64,000 bases of DNA from Motacilla alba alba (Eukaryota; Chordata; Aves; Passeriformes; Motacillidae): assembly GCF_015832195.1 (NCBI RefSeq), contig NC_052019.1, forward strand, positions 44,705,016-44,769,015, written 5' to 3'. The notes beneath the pieces were generated by a model, which saw only the letters and a program-made list of their open reading frames with translations, did not search any database and was not told where the DNA came from. The first letter of the stretch is position 1. Every line of letters starts with the position of its first letter. The translations under genes and the position numbers were made by a program. Of this stretch, positions 11,932 to 23,313 are shown in pieces.

Positions 11932-13360
11932 CTGGGAAAAAATAAGAACAAAGTGAGATTATTAAGAGATCCTTTTCTATTTAAGGGCCCCATCTCCCCG
12001 CAAAAAAAAATTAGGCTAAAGTTTTCTCCCTCAACATCAGTTGATTCTTCCCAGCAATACTAATTGACTTCTCACCCAACACCCTTGAAAATGAAACCAT
12101 GACACAAGACTATTTTGAAATACGTGTTGGGATGTGCTAAAAGTCAAAGAACACAGACAGGTTTGACAGTTTTAGGTATTATTAGGGCCAAATCAAACAG
12201 GAGTCTTACTAAGATTCTCATGTGACTCCCAGCTAGAAATTTGCAAGACCAAAACTTATTTTTCAGCTAGATGAACTTTTACACAGCAATGTATACAGCT
12301 TTCAATTGGTTAAGCAAATCAGTTATCAGACACAATGGCACCTTTGCTCCCAAAAGTGCTTTCTGTAGTAAAATTGGGAAAAAGCACCCCATACTTTGTA
12401 TAGTACATATCTATACATTAGTCCAGCTGCTCAATCCACTTCAGCCTTTAAAATAGTGCTGGACAAAAAAGAGAAAGAGATTTCAGAGGGCCAGCCTGTG
12501 TTTCCTGTCATATTCAGACTGAATCTAAATACAAAGGCAAGTGCTGCTTTAAGCAGTATTTGCTGAAGTGATAGAATGACAGGGACGGGCAAAGACATGT
12601 GAGTGGGAACCTCACCAGATGCTTCTCTCTGCTGTGCTCTTAATTATGTCGGTACTAATCCAAATTAACTCATGGAAAGCCAATGGACAATCGGTATCAT
12701 TTATAAAACTCCCTGAAAAAAAAGTTGATTACAGCAAATTCTGTCTTAAGAACCTTACAGCCATTTTTCTATTATCAGCCATTACAAAACACAGAACAAG
12801 AAGCCACTATTTTTGGTAAAGAGTCCTTCATTCTGTTTCAGACACCTCACTCATACAGACATGCACACCTGCAGGTTAAGGTACAGCCCACCTCAGAAAA
12901 GCAGGCTGCAGGGATCCTCTCCCCAGGGTGTGAGGTGCCTCAGTGAGTTCCTACATACAAAGTACACGCAGCTCACTCCCAGAGCACACACCTCATGAGC
13001 CAGAAGTTTAAATACATTCAAATAAATTGAAATAATTGCAAGTGACCCCTGCAGCTGTGTGCAGGAAAGGGACAGCAAGCAACTGTGCATGGTTCATAAA
13101 TAGCAAAGCAGATCCTGGTGTTTCATTCTAATTCCAGTGCGATGCCTTGCAATTACAATCTTATTACTTTGGCTTGGAAAACAACTGACTCAGGCCAAAT
13201 ATCATGATATGTGATTGAATGAAAATGGAAGTAATAATTTGTCACTTGGATCTGTTCTGACTTGTTCTGCATGTCCTATTTAGTGTTTCCTTCCCTCCTG
13301 CTATCCTGTATAACAGCCATTAACCTCTCATCAAGTTTGCGTCAAAACTCATTTGTGAGT

Positions 13361-13446
13361 CCATAGCAAAAAAACCACCCCCAGAATGCCAAACAAACAA
13401 AAAACAACCAACCAACCAAAAAACAACCAAAAAGACCCCTCAAAAA
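13361..13446. repeat. AAAC/AACC-rich low-complexity tract
   Basis: Repeated AAACAAAC, AACCAACC and AAAAAACAACC units over about 85 bp; intergenic. Confidence 0.85.
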
Positions 13447-15422
13447 ACAAAGACTGAAATTAAATAGTCCTGTTAACAGTTCAGGGATGAGCACCTCCAA
13501 AATTATTTCTGGGACTACTGAATGAAAATTGCCTTAAAACTTCCAACTGGAGAAATGAAAAATATGGCAGTATAAATAGTCGGGACTTGACCTCACTAAA
13601 AAGAATATTTCTAAGTTGTAGCTTTTAGGTGAAATCCTAAAGTCACTGGTGAGTTCAACATGCATTTGTTGTTTTATGGTTTGTTGGGGTTTTTTTCCCT
13701 CACTCCAGATTATAGTCTTTTGCATGGCCGAAAGGCTTTGCAAATGTGTCAATTATGTTTGAAATGAAAGTGAGTTACAAGAAAAGCCAACCAAACAAAC
13801 ACAAAAATGCATTTAACTTAAGACAACCTACTCTTGTCTTCTTGTAGGTACTATCATTTGAAAAGCAGTTGTCTTGATTAGGCTGCACAGAAGGAAGCCA
13901 CTCGGAAGGTCTTTCAGCTATAATGATCCTGGCATAACCTCAAACCAAAATGCTGGGTTGGAGAAGCCCATTTGAAAGGCTGAATGCCACCTCTGCACCG
14001 CAGTAGGGTGAGCCTGAAGAAATTACTGCCTATCACATCAGTGAAACAGCAATTTCAGACAAGAAGTAACATGGCTGGGACACAGTTAAATAGAATACTA
14101 TACATCTGAAACATTTTCAGCGTTCTCTGGTATATAGTGTAAAATTTTTTGTAACTCTTATTCTTTATTTCTTCTATTTCAGGTTCCATGTTTTCATGAA
14201 CAAACAGAAGTCCCAGTCCACAACAGTTACTCACACATGTAATTCTACTCACACTCATGACTTTCACCTAATTCACGAAACCTGTTTGAGAACATTGTTT
14301 CAAAGAGGTGCAGAGGGGCTTCAGCACCAGCTTCTAAACTGAATTTCTTCAAACAAGAAGCAGTTTGACAAATTCATCTTAGAAAGTCACTTAACAGGGG
14401 GAGGAGGTGCTGTTTGGGATTTGGATGCCTTTTTTCTTGATTTTTTTATCCTAAACTTTCCCCCTTCTTTTTATATATAAACAAGAAACAGCTGTTAAAT
14501 TTTGTCCTCCACTCCTGATTTCTTTTAATAATGATTTTTTTTTAAAAAAACAAAAGGTAATTTTGAAGAAAATATCCTTGATTAGGCTGTACCATCTGGA
14601 TTAATATCTTGAATAGACATACTGCAGACTAAGAACATTTTTAATCCAGGTTTTCAAAGATATCTGTGAGACAAACCCACAAAGATTATTGAAAGGATAT
14701 TTTTTTATTCCCATTACCATTGAACTTTGCTTTGCTGTACCTTCTAAGGTTCATTCCTCAAAAATTAATTATTTTATCTGACATGTCCCACTCTGTAAAC
14801 TTGAACAGCACTTACAGGGATTCAGTACACACAAGAGAAATAGTTATTTGCCAGAACAGTTATTGTGCAGAACGGAAACAACTGAGATCCATGTGATGAC
14901 CTGTCAGGGCTTGAACACTCTGGAGAGAGCTGATAAAAGTTCAAAAGTTCAAATTTATTTTTCTCAGACCAAGAGTCAAGCAGTCTTTGCTTACTCCATG
15001 GGAGCTATGTGCTCAAAGCAAGGGAACAGGGACTGAAATGCACACTAAGATTAAAAACACTCCAGCTGGGAAAGTCACTGAAGTCCTCCAGAGTAGAAGT
15101 GGAAATTTTATGCCTGGACCAAATACCTGAAGATGAAAGCTCCCCAGTGGCCTCAGAGGGCTTTCTGACAAGGTCCCTTCTGCTTGTAGCTTAAGTGGCC
15201 TGTCCCTCTTCCCCAGGAACTCTGCTCTTCTGCTCTTTCCCAGGAAACCATGTCTGTGCAGTAATCTTAAATGCACTGCAAACAAGGACTGGATTTCATC
15301 TCTTGACAGAAGACTGCTATGTCTCAGATTAAGATTTTTCCAATGAGGAAGAGGAGTGAAATGCTTGCTGGCAAAGAGAAACAACAAAAACTGCCATGGA
15401 ATTGTTTACACTGATATAATGA

Positions 15423-15459
15423 TTTTACTTCTTTGTAAAACTTTTACTTCTTTGTAAAC
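15423..15459. repeat. 19-bp tandem duplication
   Basis: TTTTACTTCTTTGTAAAAC at 15423-15441 is followed by a copy one A shorter at 15442-15459; intergenic. Confidence 0.85.
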
Positions 15460-16407
15460 TCTCTTGGTTTCCTAGTAATTCCCAACATTGTCTCAGCTTT
15501 TTCAACTGAAATTCAGCTGACATTTTCCCAGAAATTCACACTGAGACCTTTCCTGAACAGTGGTATGTGATTTGGAGCCCTGCATGCCATACTTGGGTTC
15601 CTTCACATCATACAGAAAGAAGCCTTTCAGGAACCTTTTCCTCAACAAGGAGCTCACACCAATGAATGCAGAGCCAGAGGGATCCTTCCTGTTTGCATTA
15701 CAGAAGGCCTAAGAAGGACACAGTTAATTATGTCTGACTTAGTAACAGAAGAGTATCAAAAGAAAAATGTTAGTCTCAAAGGAAAATTTAAAATATTGCT
15801 TAATATCCTAACTTGGGTTTTTAAGGATGTTTAATTAACAAATGATAAGCATTTCATTCTATAAATCATAAATGCACTTGCCTCACTGCAGCCTGAAACA
15901 CTTAGTTTATAGAAGAAATTAGTATCTTTTACCTACTGAAATTTAGATTCACCTCTTGCAAAGAAGCAGAATTAAAACTGCCATCTAGGAGTCAAACTGC
16001 CTGCTTCAGAGGAAATGCCTCCAAGGTTTTCCTCACCAGGGCTGGAAGCACTCTGGGACACCAGTGGAGGACCTCCATTACCTGCAGTGAGCTTTGTGTC
16101 AAAGGCAGTGTCCAGCTAAGTCAGCATGCAGCAGGAAAGAGAGCACAGGCTCTGCTTTGGCACGCACCCACTGGCACTGGCTGCTCAGGAAAGGTGCTGA
16201 CAGGACAGGCTGATGAAAAGCCAAACCCAAAACAGTCACCTAGAGATGATCTCTTGTGGGCTATTACACATCCCCTGCTTTTAGGCCTTCCTATAAGAGA
16301 GGCATGCTTAGATTGACAAAATTTCACCACTGCTTTAGGACACATATAGTACGTATATCTTAAGGTGCTTTGAGAAAAAAATAAATCTACTATAGCAGTA
16401 GTTGTAA

Positions 16408-16433
16408 TATTACATTACAATGTGATGTAATAT
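16408..16433. repeat. AT-rich inverted repeat
   Basis: ATATTACAT (16408-16416) and ATGTAATAT (16425-16433) with an 8-bp spacer, within an AT-rich stretch about 250 bp before the LTR. Confidence 0.7.
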
Positions 16434-16680
16434 AAAAAATACACAAATAGTATTGGGACAGTGATGTGCTTCAATTTGCTTACTGAAATAAATCTCTTTT
16501 CTGGGACATACTTGCCATCACTCCTGAGGAGCTCTGTAAGTCTGATGTAGCTCTTCTGCTGGTGTGCATCTGTGACAGCTTATGTGGACTCAGAATCTGA
16601 CCCAAAGCATTCACCTTCCTCTGTAATTTAAATGCTTATATTTCTGGATAATGATACCTATTTCTGTGCTTTATACTTTA

Positions 16681-17218
16681 TGTCCTGGTTTTGAGTGGGA
16701 TACAGCTAATTTTCTTCTTAGTAGCTGGTACAGAGCCATGTTTTAGGCTTAGTGTGAGAATAATACGGGTAACACAGTGATGATTTAGTTGTGGCTCAGT
16801 AGTGCTCACTATCAGTCGAGGACTTTTCAGTTTTCCACACTCTGGCAGTGAGCAGATGTGAAAGGAGCTGAGATGGAGCATGGCCAAGACAGCTGACCTG
16901 AACTGGCCACAGGGATATTCAATACCACAGAGCATCATGCTCAGTATATAAATGGAGGGAAGGTTGCCTGGAATGGGCCATTCCCTGCTGTAGCATGGGC
17001 TGGGCATTGGTCAGTGGGTGAGCAGTTGTATTGTACATCAGTTGTCTTTCTTGGGATTTTTTTGTTCCTTCTCTATTATTAATAATAATAATTTCAATTA
17101 ATAGACTGCTCTTATCTCAACCTATTGGTTTTTACCTTTTTTTCCCTAAATAAAAGTGGTGTGTGTGGGGCTTCAGTGGCTGCATGGCACTTAGCTGCTG
17201 TTTGAGGTTAAACCACAA
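16681..17218 (+). mobile_element. Solo ERVL-type LTR (songbird type)
   Basis: About 540 bp starting TGTCCTGGTTTTGAGTGGGA and ending GAGGTTAAACCACAAT. Internal landmarks of the common songbird LTR are present: AGCTGGTACAGAGCC, GACAGCTGACCTGAACTGGC, a TATA box (TATATAAAT at 16945), an ATTAATAATAATAAT tract and AATAAA at 17149-17154. No gag, pol or env sequence flanks it, so it is a solo LTR left by recombination. The ends are diverged and no clear 5-bp duplication remains, so it is not recent. It carries its own promoter and polyadenylation signals. Confidence 0.8.
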
Positions 17219-20200
17219 TATATAATAAACAGTTGCTAGGCTGGGTAGATAAACAATGAAATGCTGTAATCTAGCAATGTGTTTTCACTGAATAGAGATA
17301 GACAAATTTCCTCATGGGAAAAATGCTGCTGAAATTAGAGAGAGCTCCCTAGACAGGTGGTCCAGATATTGAAGACCCCAGGCAACTCTCCAGTGGCAGA
17401 GAAACTGGAGAATTTCTGTGTTCACTTCTGTATAAAATCTGTCCCCCTGTTATCACCAAATCTGTCCACAGACTACAGGAGGCTTTCAGATTGTCCTCTA
17501 TCAGAAGCATGTCAAATTAAGCCATCCCAAGCTTTGTGTTAGCTTGGCTTCATTCAAAAGGAGGCTCTGTATTTAATTAAAAAAAACCAAACATGGAAGG
17601 AGTATGTGGTAGAAGCAGAATGCCTTGATTTGCAAAGCTTATGGTGACCCAAAATGCCCAATCATAAAACTGCATGGGGAAAACAAAAAAGGGAAACACT
17701 CCCGAAACACCCTCTAAAAGGAAAAGCAGAGGCCATAAAAGCTGCTGGGATTACACTGGGGCTTGCTCAGGGAATGAAGACAAGATTTTAAGGCTCTGGA
17801 AGGTCTTGTCTCATTCTAGTTTTCCTGTCTAAAATGGCCAGAAACTGAGGGAAATCAGCAGGAAACATCAATAGTTCCAATTCCATATGAGTCAAATCAG
17901 GTGTGGTGCATATGAGAAGCAAAAGTATTCCACTAGGGTTTCCTGAATTCAGGATCTGCTCTGGGACAAACTGAGCAAGATGGGTTTCTCTTCGGCACCA
18001 TGCAGGAACCACATCTGCCTCCTGCAATAATCGAGGTAAACTCCCACTAATGCCAGTGGCACATGAGTGTCCTTGCACCAGGGCTGGCATCTATTTCCTG
18101 CTACACCTCAGCAGTCTGTAATTTGCATTCATTTTGCCCACCTACTGCATGACAAATTGGTGCAAGTGGCACTGCATTTCCACCTGCATATTCACTTTTA
18201 GACTGCCATATACAACACCAGCTACTCTGCACCTCCCCCTGCCAGGGCACAAGATCTTCACAAGGAAGCTGCAGAGAGGACACTGCACCTGCTTCCCAGA
18301 GTGCAGGACACAGCACAACAGTGGGACAAGACAAGCAAGGCTGTTTACTCCACCCAGTTATCCTCAGCAGGTTTGCTTCCTGAAGGATTTTACAGAGCAC
18401 ACGCTCCAACTTAGCTTGACATGCTTTGAAAAGAGGCATCTTGGAACTGGATAAAGCTAATAGTGAAATTACACTCCTGCAAGGGACTAAGGCAGAGGAG
18501 GATGAGCTCAAACAGCAAAGCTTACAGCTCCACACTGAGATCCACATCCCTGCCCAGCAAAGAACTCTGGTTACACATGGGCTTTGATTAAGACTAGGCA
18601 GTTTTCATCCCTTCCCAAACATGTAAATATCCAACGCAGATTTCCCCAATGTACTTTAGATTTTATAATAATTTAAACAACCATTTAAACAATTAAATTC
18701 TTTCCTAAGTAGGAAGCAACCAAACTGTACTCAGAGGTTATTTAACTACCCACTAGCACACTGTCATTAAAATTATTTACACCACTGCTGATATCACAAG
18801 GACATGGCAAGTAGATTTACATCTAACTAGAAACAAAAAAAGGGCTTTTCAATTCTGTTAGGTAGAGAAGTCTCTTTTAGTTTTCCCTGCTTATGTAACA
18901 AACACAAACAGATAATCACGAGTGATGGGGGTTTCCTCCTTACCTGACAGATAGAGTAGCATATATTTTAAGTTATGGATATTAATTGGGGCAGAAAATC
19001 TTTGGATATTGAGCAGGGTACTACTGAGCAGCACAGAGCCCAGAGATGAACTTCATCCTCTCCTGGCAAAGTCAGGACTATTGACTAAAATGATACTGTT
19101 TCCACAAAATGAGAACAACACTTCAGGGGCACAAAGAAGAAGTTTTGTCCATTCAGAAACAATGGTTCTATTTCAGCATGCCCTGAAATTATTTAAAAAA
19201 CCCAACTTTTAAAAATACCAAGTATGGAAAAAATAAGTAGTACCTTGCAATCATCCACAGCCATTTGCCCAAAGCAACACAGAGAGAAGATTAATGTTGT
19301 AATCTTTTAACAACCACAAACAAAAATTCAACCATACTGCCAAATCATTAGGATGTTAAAAATAATTTAATTTATTTTGATTTTGGTCCCTGAGGTCATA
19401 CTTTTAAGCTTCATCAACTGCCGAGACAACAACAAAAAACACACTCATGGGAGACTGAGCATTCCCCTATTGCCATATGAATCCAGAATCCAGTGAGTTA
19501 AACAGAAATTACAAATTCCAAGATGTTTTTTGTACATCTAGAACCCAATCTCTGTTCTGACCCAAGAGACAATAGTAGAGTGTTGCACCTGGAAGACTTC
19601 TTTTTGTAAAAATCCTCTGAACTTTCCAGTGCTGTCTGAAATATTGTTATGGTAAAACAAAACTAAGGATATCCAGCATCTCTGACTGCCTGAAATACTT
19701 CCTGATGCAAACCACCTACTCATTACTCCCTAGAAACCCTGGCTTCTTCATTAAAATACAAGGGTTAAAACCAGAATGATGAACACCTGTAGTGTTCCCC
19801 TTATGTAGTTGTGCTGACACCACTTATTTAACCAGGATTTCTTTGCAGGATTTGGGGGAAATAATATTGCAACTACACTTGACCAAACCCCATGTTTTTT
19901 AAGAATCACATTACTAGCACTTGATTTTGACACAAAAAAGCTTCTTGGTTTCTGCACTGCTCTGCTGTAGGCAGATTAAGATGATCAGAAGGAAGAAAAG
20001 ATAAGTGCCAACCTGACATCATCTTTCTAAAGAGATAGCAAATCATTGTACTCCTGGCCATGCCAGAGAAGTATTTCCTTCTGCATTTCTTTCTCCAGCC
20101 ACATTGCTCTTTTCATCCAGACCACATCCTCCAAAACCACCCTTTCATCCTGCAATTTCCTCTTCAGCTTTCCCTCTGTTTATCATCCCTTTTCAGAATA

Positions 20201-20402
20201 CACATTTCAAACAGATCCAGGATGTACCCCAGGTCTAAAAGGATGAAAGAGGCATAGATAGAGCATTGAGCACCAAAGGTAAGAGAGAAAACAGATTTCT
20301 CCTCTGGATCTATGTCCTTGAAGCCCTAAAGCTTTCCCATAGACAGTATCCTTCACCACCATTATGCCTCCAAATTAAACTTGCCAGGTTCAAACATGCC
20401 AC
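17219..20402. other. Intergenic or 3' flank of the unknown exon
   Basis: Overlapping frames on both strands at 18101-18547 show no family resemblance. A splice-donor-like CTGTCAG/GTAAGG on the minus strand at about 18943 has no supported exon. A minus-strand AATAAA lies at 19371-19376, about 1 kb after the stop at 20403; no nearer one seen. Confidence 0.5.
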
Positions 20403-20600
20403 CTACTTTTGAAGATCCCATGGTAGGTCCCGGTAGGCCTGGTAGCCTTTCTGCCCACCAATGAAGGCTTTGCTAAAGTCTGGACGGCGCAGAGAATGGT
20501 GCTGGAAAATGCAGGAGTCGCATTGACTGGTGTGACGGGAAGAGAAAGCTGTTGAATGAAGATCCTTCATTGAGGCACGGTTGGCGCAACACCCAGCACC
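20403..20600 (-). CDS. Unrecognised terminal coding exon, 66 codons including stop
   Basis: Open frame from an acceptor (TGCAATAACCCACAG/GG, AG at 20602-20601) to TAG at 20405-20403, exactly 198 nt. It begins GAGCCANRAS, has an internal Met (MKDLHS), then SQCDSCIFQHHSLRRPDF, and ends KGYQAYRDLPWDLQK. The stretch is rich in CpG (TGCGCC, CCCGTC, CTGCGCCGTCC, ACCGGG) inside CpG-poor DNA, as expected of constrained coding sequence. I see no signal peptide, membrane segment or familiar domain. It does not resemble the protease genes on either side. Upstream exons would lie to the right; none is convincing. It could also be a small single-exon gene starting at MKD (55 residues). Coding status is inferred. 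Confidence 0.5.
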   Translation of the reverse strand, partial: GAGCCANRASMKDLHSTAFSSRHTSQCDSCIFQHHSLRRPDFSKAFIGGQKGYQAYRDLPWDLQK

Positions 20601-20659
20601 CTGTGGGTTATTGCAAAATGAGGGAACGAACTTCAGAATAAAAACAAACAGAGGTAAGC

Positions 20660-20860
20660 ATGGAGTTGATAAGGAGACTGCAACCTTCCGATCAGCTCCG
20701 CATCAAAGAGCTCCCCAGGCAGAGATGGAGTGAGCAGATAAACCGGCCCAAGCAAGAAGACTTGTTCTTCACTACAGCGAAACAGGAAGCGCGTGAGATT
20801 TCCCTTTTCCAGCACTCCCTTTCTGTCCAGCTTTTATCCCTACTGCAGGCCTTGCCCTGA
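20660..20860 (+). CDS. Possible small ORF in a CpG-richer patch, unknown
   Basis: 66-codon plus-strand frame with a strong start context (AAGCATGG). It encodes a charged, Arg/Gln-rich peptide (MELIRRLQPSDQLRIKELPR...). The local DNA has unusually many CpGs for this window (20690-20905). On the opposite strand a TATA-like GGGATAAAAG lies at 20831-20840. Nothing about the peptide is recognised. It may be 5' regulatory or untranslated sequence of the gene ending at 20403, or chance. Confidence 0.2.
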   Translation: MELIRRLQPSDQLRIKELPRQRWSEQINRPKQEDLFFTTAKQEAREISLFQHSLSVQLLSLLQALP

Positions 20861-22031
20861 GTGGCTGCACCTTCTACCGCATGCTCACTGTAAAACCCAC
20901 CGCGGAGAGGCACCACACTGTCCACAACGCTAAGTCACTTGTCTTCTGAGAGAGCCAACACAAAAACAAATACGGACATAAATAGCTTGGTCAGCCAAGC
21001 CTAATCTACCTCGGTGCTCACTCATCCACAGCTGTCCTGGACTCCCTTGGCATCAGGGACAAGACAACTATAAGTATCCAGCCTCCTAATTACATGTTAG
21101 TCATTTAATGGTTGGCATAACCCCGCCTGTGGAAAATGCTTACTCTGTGAAAAGGGCCACCAATCTCCTTGGAATTCCCTTCTCCCAGCACAAATGTGAT
21201 TCTTCAGAGCCATCTGGAAGGGGGAGTAATGGAGATTCACTAGTGAGAAAATGTGCATTTACATCAAAAATCCAAAATCACAAACCCAAAAGTAAAATTA
21301 CAAGAAAGCAAATCTGTTTTCTGCTGTTTGATGCACTTGCATTTGCGCCAAAAAGCTTGAAGCACTTGGTTTTCCCATGAAGTCTCAAGATTTCAGTTAT
21401 TTTAGTTCTAACATTCACTCTCTTCCAGAAACAGCCTCAGCATAAAAGGAGGGGAAGAAAGAAAGTAGGCAAGAGGAAAATTTGAGGAAAATTTTACCAA
21501 AACATACCGAGTCATTTTCCATCTTTCCCCAAAGTTATCCATTCACAGGCATTTCAATGCAATTGTAAGAGCATCTGGGCAGACCCTTTTGAGGACAGTG
21601 GGAAAAGCTGATCACCGCTGAACAGCATCTGCTGTTTCTGCAACATTGATTTCTTCATTTGCTTTGATCAAATCAATTGGGTTTTTTGGCTTCTCCAAGC
21701 TCCCTGCAGAAAGGGCATTGTCACAGCTGCTTGCCTTACCTGAGGCTTTACTGACTGAGTACACAGGCACCTGTCAAGCACTAATATCCTCCCTGGGCTG
21801 TACCTTCCATTCCCCACCACCCACCCTGTTATTTTCCTGTTCAAAGTTAGTAAAACTCTAAAAAGATTGTGCACAAAGGATTCCCTGCTCCACCCAGAAA
21901 CATACACATCCCCACAGGAACTCAGGCCCTTGATGAAGTGATGGAGATTGAAGTGATTGATTACAAACCAATTCAATGTAGGAGTCAAGAAAATACCTTA
22001 GAATTCATTGTTGGGGGGTCTTTTTCATCCT

Positions 22032-22049
22032 CCCCCCCCCCCCCCCCCC
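22032..22049. repeat. Poly(C) run, 18 bases
   Basis: Uninterrupted run of C (G on the minus strand), flanked by T-rich sequence. Length-unstable and prone to sequencing error. Confidence 0.95.
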
Positions 22050-23235
22050 ATTTGTTTGTTGTTGTTTCTGTTTTATTCTTTTTATGCTGGAAAAAAGTGG
22101 CCCTTGAGGTGTTTACCCTGTGAGATGCAGAGAATTCTCCCTGATGTGTGCAGAAGTTAAGTGGCAAACTCTGACCACCTGGATCAGGTAAAAAACTTAT
22201 TACAGGAGAAGTAGGTTTTAGCAAACAGCTAGATTTTGAGACATCATTTACCTGAAATCTTGAGCCCTGAAACAAGGATGAAAAACATTCATTAGAATTG
22301 CATAGGTTCTCAGGAAGAAGTGCCAGAGAAAAGGAATTAGACAACAGGTTAATGAATTTCTGGTAGCTTTCAGATCACACTGGGACAGACTATTCCTATT
22401 GTTACTCCACAGTATGAATAACAAAGATATTCATAAAAAATTATTTCATTTTCCTACAATCAAGAATATTTTGCAACCAGCCTAATAAAACTTTAAGTAG
22501 GTTGCCTTTGTTTGCAAATTAATTACTCATTAAAATGAGCTGCCCTGCAAAACAGTGTGAAATAAGGAAATACACTTGCTTCTTTCAGATGATGCAAAAT
22601 CAATTACACATACCTGTGCCTCAGGAACAATTGTACAGACAGACCAAGAAAAGACAATCATTAACAAATAATTTTCCTCACAATAAATTATCAAGTTGCA
22701 AAGTGCTTGGTATTAGGGTGTCATTCAGTAAGCTGGGCAATTAGTAACCTTTTCTGGTTAATACTAGGGAAGCAGTACGGAAACTAGCTATCAAAGCGTG
22801 GGGTGGAAATGCAAGAATGTGGGTGCACAGGATTTTGTGAATGAAAGTGTAAAAAGATGTAATGACCATTCTCTCAGTTTAACCCTGCAAAGTCAGCCCA
22901 GCCGGTCAGACAGACTGCTTGCCCAAGAAGGGTAATGACAGACTACCTGGGTTTGTGTTTGCACACTCACTCACTCAGCCTCGCGGGCTCCAGAGACAAA
23001 GAACACCTTTTGAGAAGACCACTGGCCAGTCCTGTAGCAATAACATCTTCGGAATTTACAAGCAAAGATGTTTTGCATAACTGTCTACCAGTTCCTCAAG
23101 CCAGGCCATGAATTTCAGACAGCAATCAATCATTACTTTTAAACTGAGAAGTGAGTGCTCCTGTCAGTGATGTTTAACAAAACTGACAGAAGCTCTGTTG
23201 AACAGCCTAAATGTTAAATGACCTGAATTAATTAG

Positions 23236-23313
23236 AGCTGCTCTGAGCAGGGGGTTGGATAAGATGACCTCTGTAGATCCCTCCCAGTCTAAATTACTCT
23301 GTGATTCTCTGTG
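23236..23313 (+). repeat. CR1 LINE 3'-end fragment
   Basis: Reads GCTGCTCTGAGCAGGGGGTT, then GATGACCTCTGTAGATCCCT and the terminal ACTCTGTGATTCTCTGTGAG. About 78 bp of the CR1 3' end in forward orientation. Confidence 0.85.

Larger units (their letters stand above)
11932..16680. other. Intergenic, no gene seen
   Basis: Upstream flank or first intron of the TMPRSS11 pseudogene. No ATG-TAY-AG donor motif for its first exon. Holds a simple repeat, a 19-bp duplication and AT-rich sequence only. Confidence 0.6.
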
